The notes beneath the pieces were generated by a model. The model was not told where the DNA came from. It made no database searches and worked only from the letters and a program-made list of their open reading frames with translations. A stretch of 64,000 nucleotides of DNA from Halomonas zincidurans B6. Lineage in GTDB: Bacteria; Pseudomonadota; Gammaproteobacteria; Pseudomonadales; Halomonadaceae. The first letter of the stretch is position 1; the number at the start of each line of letters is the position of its first letter. Below are positions 59,552-64,000 of the stretch, piece after piece. Location of the stretch: positions 558,001 to 622,000 of the forward strand of contig NZ_JNCK01000001.1 in NCBI RefSeq assembly GCF_000731955.1, in the 5' to 3' direction. The translations under genes and the position numbers were made by a program.

Positions 59552-60994
59552 TCAGCGCTCGACGGCGGTGGCCGCGTTGCGCTCGGCGCGTTTCTTGAGT
59601 ACGTCGTAGACGCCGGGATAGGCGGGCCGCTCGATATAGCGACCGGCGCCTCGCTCGGCGTGCAGATCCTTGCCATCGCGCCATACCCACTTGCCCTGGC
59701 TGATGGTGTGACGCGGGATGCCGCGTACCGTCTTGCCCTCAAAGATGTTGAAGTCGACGTTCTGATGGTGGGTCTTGGCGGAAATCGTGCGCGTGGCGTT
59801 GGGATCCCAGACCACCAGATCGGCATCGGCGCCTTCCTGCACCGCGCCCTTGCGCGGGTACATGTTGAAGATCTTGGCGGTGTTGGTGGAGGTGACGGCG
59901 ACGAAATCCTGCATCGAGATGCGTCCCCCGTTGACGCCTTCGTCCCAGATCACCGCCATGCGATCCTCGATCCCGGCGGTGCCGTTGGGGATCTTGGTGA
60001 AGTCGTCCTTGCCCATCGCCTTCTGCTCGGCGCAGAAGCAGCAATGGTCGGTGGCGGTGGTCTGCAGGTTGCCGGACTGCAGACCGGTCCACAGCGCGTC
60101 CTGGTGCTCCTTGCTGCGAAACGGCGGGCTCATCACGTGGCCGGCGGCCCTGGCCCAGTCCTTGTCGCGATACACGCTGTCGTCGATCATCAGGTGCCCG
60201 GCGAGCGCTTCGCCGTAGACCGGCTGGCCCTGGCGGCGGGCGTAGGTGATCTCGTCGAGGGCGTCGCGGCACGACACGTGGACCACGTAGATCGGCGTGC
60301 CCAGCGTGCCGGCGATACGAATCGCGCGGCTGGCGGCCTCGCCCTCGACCTGGGGCGGGCGCGACAGCGGGTGCGCCTCGGGGCCGGTGAGGCCCTGGGC
60401 GAGCAGCTTCTGCTGCATGTGATAGACCAGCTCGCCGTTCTCGGCATGCACGGTGGGCACCGCACCGAGCTCCAGGCAGCGGGTGAAGCTGGCCACCAGA
60501 ATGTCGTCGGTGGCCATGATGGCGTTCTTGTAGGCCATGAAGTGCTTGAAGCTGTTGACGCCGTGCTCGCGCACCAGCGTTCCCATGTCCTCGTGCACGC
60601 TGTCGTCCCACCAGGTCACCGCGACGTGGAAGGCGTAGTCGCCGGCGGCCTTCTCGGCCCAGTCGCGCCAGGTCTCGAAGGCTTCCATCAGCGGCTGGCC
60701 GGGGCTGGGGATCACGAAGTCGATGATCGTGGTGGTGCCGCCGGCGAGCCCGGCGGCGGTGCCGGTGTAGAAGTCCTCGCTGGCCACGGTGCCCATGAAC
60801 GGCAGTTGCATGTGGGTGTGCGGATCGATGCCGCCGGGCATCACGTACTGACCGTCGGCGTCGATCACCTCGGCGTCGGCCGGGGCCTCCAGATCGGGGC
60901 CGACGGCGGCGATCTTGCCGTCCACGCAGAGCACGTCGGCGCGGTAGGTGGCGTCATGGGTGACGACGGTGCCGCCACGGATCAGGATGGTCAT
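59552..60994 (-). CDS. hydA: Dihydropyrimidinase
   Basis: 480 residues, the usual size. The metal-binding His pair is in PGGIDPHTHMQLPFMGT; the Lys to be carboxylated is in FKHFMAYKNAIMATDD; further metal His are in TVHAENGELVYHM and YVVHVSCRDALDEI. It opens dihydrouracil/dihydrothymine to N-carbamoyl-beta-alanine derivatives. It lies 90 bp upstream of preT in the same direction. Confidence 0.95.
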   Translation of the reverse strand: MTILIRGGTVVTHDATYRADVLCVDGKIAAVGPDLEAPADAEVIDADGQYVMPGGIDPHTHMQLPFMGTVASEDFYTGTAAGLAGGTTTIIDFVIPSPGQPLMEAFETWRDWAEKAAGDYAFHVAVTWWDDSVHEDMGTLVREHGVNSFKHFMAYKNAIMATDDILVASFTRCLELGAVPTVHAENGELVYHMQQKLLAQGLTGPEAHPLSRPPQVEGEAASRAIRIAGTLGTPIYVVHVSCRDALDEITYARRQGQPVYGEALAGHLMIDDSVYRDKDWARAAGHVMSPPFRSKEHQDALWTGLQSGNLQTTATDHCCFCAEQKAMGKDDFTKIPNGTAGIEDRMAVIWDEGVNGGRISMQDFVAVTSTNTAKIFNMYPRKGAVQEGADADLVVWDPNATRTISAKTHHQNVDFNIFEGKTVRGIPRHTISQGKWVWRDGKDLHAERGAGRYIERPAYPGVYDVLKKRAERNAATAVER

Positions 60995-61211
60995 GATTTC
61001 AAACCTCTTGGACTTGTTGTCTTGTCGGGTCGCTGAACCGATGCATCATTTATCCGAGGTCTAGCCAGAAACGCGACGAGCGAAGCCAAGACAAGGCGAA
61101 CAAAGTCGAAAGGGCGACCGGGCTGGCGCTCCAGTTCACTGGTGTAAATGAGCACCTTGAGACTTTGTTCAACGCCGTATTGGCAAGCGCAGTCCGTTTC
61201 CGGCAGACCGA
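60995..61211. other. Unexplained 217-bp spacer inside the pyrimidine operon
   Basis: This gap separates dihydropyrimidinase from beta-ureidopropionase although all other joints in the pathway are tight. No start codon with a ribosome site or clear hairpin is seen. It could hold an internal promoter or a decayed repeat. Confidence 0.4.
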
Positions 61212-62078
61212 TTATTCGCCGTCGGTTAGCCGTGTATACGTCTCGGGCCGGCGATCGCGGAAGAACTGCCAGGTGTTGCGAATCTCGCGGACCATCGCCA
61301 GGTCGACTTCGTGAATCAGTAGCTCGTCTTCGCTGGCGCTGGCCTTGGCCTCGATCTGGCCGCGCGGATTGGCGATGTAGGAGTTGCCGTAGAATTCGCC
61401 GATATTCCAGGGCGCTTCGGTGCCGACGCGGTTGATGGCGGCTATGTAGCAGCCGTTGGCGGCGGCCGAGGCGGGCTGTTCGAGCTCCCACAGGTATTGC
61501 GACAGGCCGGCGACGGTGGCCGAGGGATTGAAGATGATCTCGGCGCCGTTGAGCGCCAGGGCGCGCCAGCCTTCGGGGAAATGGCGGTCGTAGCAGATGT
61601 ACACGCCGATCTTGCCGTAGGCGGTGTCGAAGACCGGCCAATTCGACTGGCCCGGCTTGAAGAAGTACTTCTCCCAGAAGCCGGCAACCTGGGGAATGTG
61701 GGTCTTGTGGTACTTGCCGAGATAGCTGCCGTCGGCATCGAATACCGCCGCGGTGTTGTAGTAGATGCCGGTGACCGTCTCCTCGTAGATCGGCACGATG
61801 ATCACCATGCGATGCTTGGCGGCGAGCTTCTGCATCATCTGGCAGGTGGGCCCCTCGGGAACCTTCTCGGCGGCGGCGTACCATTTCTTGTCCTGGCTGG
61901 GACAGAAGTAGGGCTGATTGAACACTTCCTGAAAGCACAATACCTGAACGCCGGCTTCGGCGGCCTGCTCGATATAGGGCAGGTGGGCCTCGTTCATTGC
62001 GTCGCGAATGGCGGCCGGCTCAAGCTCGGTATCGGTCTTCAGGCCCATCTGAATCAAGCCGATCTTCACCTTTTGCAT
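61212..62078 (-). CDS. pydC: Beta-ureidopropionase (N-carbamoyl-beta-alanine amidohydrolase), nitrilase superfamily
   Basis: 288 residues. The Glu-Lys-Cys triad is in VLCFQEVFNQPYFCPSQDK, KYHKTHIPQVAGFWEKY and GVYICYDRHFPEGWRALALN. WRALALNGAEIIFNPSATV also fits. It hydrolyses N-carbamoyl-beta-alanine to beta-alanine, CO2 and ammonia, completing the reductive route. It is the first gene of the minus-strand set, diverging from the NCS1 permease. Confidence 0.93.
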   Translation of the reverse strand: MQKVKIGLIQMGLKTDTELEPAAIRDAMNEAHLPYIEQAAEAGVQVLCFQEVFNQPYFCPSQDKKWYAAAEKVPEGPTCQMMQKLAAKHRMVIIVPIYEETVTGIYYNTAAVFDADGSYLGKYHKTHIPQVAGFWEKYFFKPGQSNWPVFDTAYGKIGVYICYDRHFPEGWRALALNGAEIIFNPSATVAGLSQYLWELEQPASAAANGCYIAAINRVGTEAPWNIGEFYGNSYIANPRGQIEAKASASEDELLIHEVDLAMVREIRNTWQFFRDRRPETYTRLTDGE

Positions 62079-62713
62079 CGCTCAATCCTCATCGTCTGAC
62101 ATGTGTTGTTGTTGGAGCACACGGTGATCGTCGATTCATCACCTTGTCGTTATAAAACCTGACTGTCGAGTCAGGAATAAGAGAAAGCTAGTCGCTTACG
62201 TGGAAATCTTGCAAGTGTTTTTTAAACCGAACAAGCGGTTGCGTTGAATCTGTAACTCTCTAATTTGCAAAGATTTCCTCATTATGTGGCGGTGGGCGCA
62301 CCGTGACGGAGAATGTCTTGTTTTTCTTTTTTTAATTTTAAAAACAGATGGTTATGCAGTTATTAGAGGGCTGTCGACGCGCTTTTAAACGCGGTTATGC
62401 ACCATTGTGGAAATTGTCTAGAGTGACAGATGGCTGGGATCTCGTGACATGAAAAGCCCTGGGGGCGATGGCTTGCATGACCCTCAATAAACATGACTAG
62501 CCGGACAGGTTTTTTGAGTTTATAAAAAACAACGACTTGTCCGCCGTGGCTGAAAGGCCGGGCTCGCTTTCAACGACGCTTAGCCCTCAAACTGATCGTT
62601 CGGGCACGTTTCTTGCGAGATGTGAGAGGGACCAGCCAGGCAGCAAGGTCGACAAGTAACGTACAAGTCCCCTCGACGGGGAGAATTGGCAGCCGCATGA
62701 GGAGACAACAACA
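62079..62713. other. AT-rich divergent promoter region of pyrimidine catabolism genes
   Basis: 635 bp between pydC and the NCS1 permease, clearly more AT-rich than the rest (around 62150-62540). It contains a perfect inverted repeat (62158-62175) and no supported gene. It presumably carries both divergent promoters and the operators of the TetR/RutR-like regulator. Confidence 0.6.
62158..62175. promoter_or_regulatory. Inverted repeat, possible regulator operator
   Basis: CCTGACT-GTCG-AGTCAGG is a perfect 7-bp inverted repeat 80-97 bp upstream of pydC. It could be the binding site of the RutR-like TetR protein; it differs from the E. coli RutR site as I recall it (TTGACCA-type), so the link is tentative. 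Confidence 0.4.
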
Positions 62714-64000
62714 ATGACGGCAGAAACATCACGCGCGATAAAGCGTGGCGAACTCGTCGAACTCGAAGTCGGCGACGACGTTCGCGAGAGTTCGCGCTTC
62801 AACGAAGACATCGCCCCGACCCGGCTCGAGGAGCGCACCTGGTCGCGCTGGAACGTCGCCGCCCTGTGGGTCGGCCTGTCGATCTGCGTGCCGACCTATA
62901 CCCTGGGCGGTATTCTGACCGCCTACTTCGGCCTGTCGGTGAGCGAGGCGCTGATCACCATCCTGGTCGCCAATATCGTGATCCTGGTGCCGCTGACCCT
63001 GAACGCCTATCCGGGCACCAAGTTCGGCATCCCGTTTCCAGTGGTATTGCGCTCGTCGTTCGGTATTCGCGGCTCCAACGTGCCCTGCCTGATCAGGGCG
63101 CTGGTCGGGTGCGGCTGGTTCGGCATTCAGACGATGTTCGGCGGGCTGGCGATTCATCTGTTGCTGGCGGCGGTCTTTCCCCCGTGGCGAGCGCTGGACG
63201 GGCTCGGCGAGGTGATCGGGTTCTTCCTGTTCGGCGCCATGAATCTGTATGTGGTGATCCGCGGCGCCGAATCGATCAAGTGGCTGGAGACGCTCTCGGC
63301 GCCGCTGTTGCTGGCCGTTGCCGTGGGGCTGATGATCTGGGCCCTGCCGCACGTGTCGATGACCGAACTGTTGAGCCAGCCGCCGTCACGTCCCGAGGGC
63401 GAGCCGGTGTACGGCTACTTTTTCGCCGGGCTGACCGCCATGGTGGGTTTCTGGGCCACGCTGTCGCTCAACATTCCCGATTTCAGCCGCTTCGCCAAGA
63501 GCCAGAAGGACCAGATCGTCGGTCAGATCATCGGCCTGCCCTTGACCATGTTCTTCTTCGCCTCGCTGGGGGTGGTGATGACCGCGGCATCGGCGTCGCT
63601 GGTGGGTGAGACGGTCTCCGACCCGGTCAGCCTGATCGGGCGCATCGACAGCCCCTTCTGGGTGGTCATCGCGATGTTCTTCATCATCGTCGCGACGATC
63701 TCCACCAACACCGCCGGCAACATCGTCTCGCCCACCAACGACTTTCAGAACATCGCACCCAAGCTGATCAATCAGACCCGCGGTACGCTGATGACCGGCC
63801 TGGTCGGGGTGCTGCTGATGGGTTACGACCTGCTGCAGAAGGCCGGCGTGATCGTCTCCGACGTGACCCTCGAAAGCCTCTATTCAAACTGGCTGCTGGG
63901 CTATTCGAGCCTGCTGGGGCCGATCGCCGGGATCATGATCGTCGATTACTTCCTGATCAAGCGCCAGCAACTCGACGTCGCCAGCCTGTACAAGGATGGC
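62714..64000 (+). CDS. NCS1-family nucleobase/hydantoin permease, 3' end cut by window edge
   Basis: The frame is open for 429 codons to the window edge, so the C-terminus is missing. ATG at 62714 follows GAGGAGACAACAACA. It has about 11 membrane helices and NCS1 motifs: RWNVAALWVGLSICVPTYTL, YPGTKFGIPFPVVLRSSFGI and GFWATLSLNIPDFSRFAKSQ. It should import uracil, thymine, allantoin or hydantoin with Na+ or H+. Divergence from the degradation genes suggests uracil/thymine or dihydropyrimidines. Confidence 0.92.
   Translation, partial: MTAETSRAIKRGELVELEVGDDVRESSRFNEDIAPTRLEERTWSRWNVAALWVGLSICVPTYTLGGILTAYFGLSVSEALITILVANIVILVPLTLNAYPGTKFGIPFPVVLRSSFGIRGSNVPCLIRALVGCGWFGIQTMFGGLAIHLLLAAVFPPWRALDGLGEVIGFFLFGAMNLYVVIRGAESIKWLETLSAPLLLAVAVGLMIWALPHVSMTELLSQPPSRPEGEPVYGYFFAGLTAMVGFWATLSLNIPDFSRFAKSQKDQIVGQIIGLPLTMFFFASLGVVMTAASASLVGETVSDPVSLIGRIDSPFWVVIAMFFIIVATISTNTAGNIVSPTNDFQNIAPKLINQTRGTLMTGLVGVLLMGYDLLQKAGVIVSDVTLESLYSNWLLGYSSLLGPIAGIMIVDYFLIKRQQLDVASLYKDG

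Noticed and set aside
57998..61036. Open frame of over 1,000 codons on the plus strand opposite the pyrimidine genes
   Set aside because: It is the antisense shadow of preA, preT and dihydropyrimidinase, which have clear motifs and ribosome sites. Long antisense frames are expected at this GC content.

Overview
The window is a high-GC (mid-60s %) gammaproteobacterial chromosome segment. Its gene content looks most like the family Halomonadaceae (Halomonas/Salinicola-type halophiles): a HexR-controlled zwf-pgl-eda operon, a TAXI-type TRAP transporter, NasA/NirB/NirD nitrate assimilation, an aryl-polyene-type pigment cluster, SulP and UspA genes, and reductive pyrimidine catabolism. The family assignment is an inference from gene content; no rRNA or other phylogenetic marker lies in the window. 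No prophage, integrase or CRISPR array was seen.

Layout. 1-7.8 kb: a DehI-like gene cut by the left edge, a decayed glutamate dehydrogenase fused in frame to a decayed DMT transporter, a SulP transporter followed by a 46-codon miniature of a UspA gene, an MFS transporter, a DksA/TraR zinc-finger protein, a tandem UspA and a membrane protein. 7.8-21.4 kb: a minus-strand, translationally coupled operon resembling aryl polyene (APE) clusters. It holds a KS, a KS-like chain-length factor, KR, DH, one ACP, a fused AMP-ligase/dehydratase, separate GT2 and acyltransferase genes, an MIO ammonia-lyase, LolA-like and MMPL export proteins and a DUF3261 lipoprotein. It lacks several genes usual for such clusters and keeps a 22-codon relic of a flavoprotein gene. 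21.6-22.3 kb: a small unknown protein and a strong candidate CsrA/RsmA-sponge sRNA with a GacA-type upstream box and a terminator. 22.3-25.4 kb: a PhnCDE-like ABC transporter. 25.5-29.5 kb: hexR and, divergently, the Entner-Doudoroff operon zwf-pgl-eda.

29.6-36.7 kb: a DUF938 methyltransferase ending in a 27-bp minisatellite, a small zinc-ribbon protein followed by a 7-bp repeat, a PIN-PhoH ATPase, a metallothionein, a GGDEF relic and a TAXI-TRAP transporter. 36.7-45.0 kb: nitrate assimilation, with an FAD reductase, nirB and nirD on the minus strand and nasA and cobA on the plus strand, arranged around a divergent promoter region with a good sigma-54 box. 45.0-50.0 kb: LysR and EamA relics, a GNAT enzyme, and a YrhE/YrhD-type formate dehydrogenase pair. 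50.2-56.7 kb: a DapA-family protein, a GFA protein, a DUF1127 protein beside a LysR regulator, several pseudogenes (EamA, MFS, beta-lactamase-like), a Prx5 peroxiredoxin and a TetR regulator. 56.8-64 kb: the reductive pyrimidine pathway (preA, preT, dihydropyrimidinase, beta-ureidopropionase) with a divergent NCS1 permease cut by the right edge.

A theme runs through the window. At least six genes survive as internally deleted relics that keep their native start, or both ends, while the middle is gone: gdh, uspA, ridA, the APE flavoprotein, a GGDEF gene and an EamA gene. Others (MFS, beta-lactamase-like, a second EamA, a LysR) are frameshifted or truncated.
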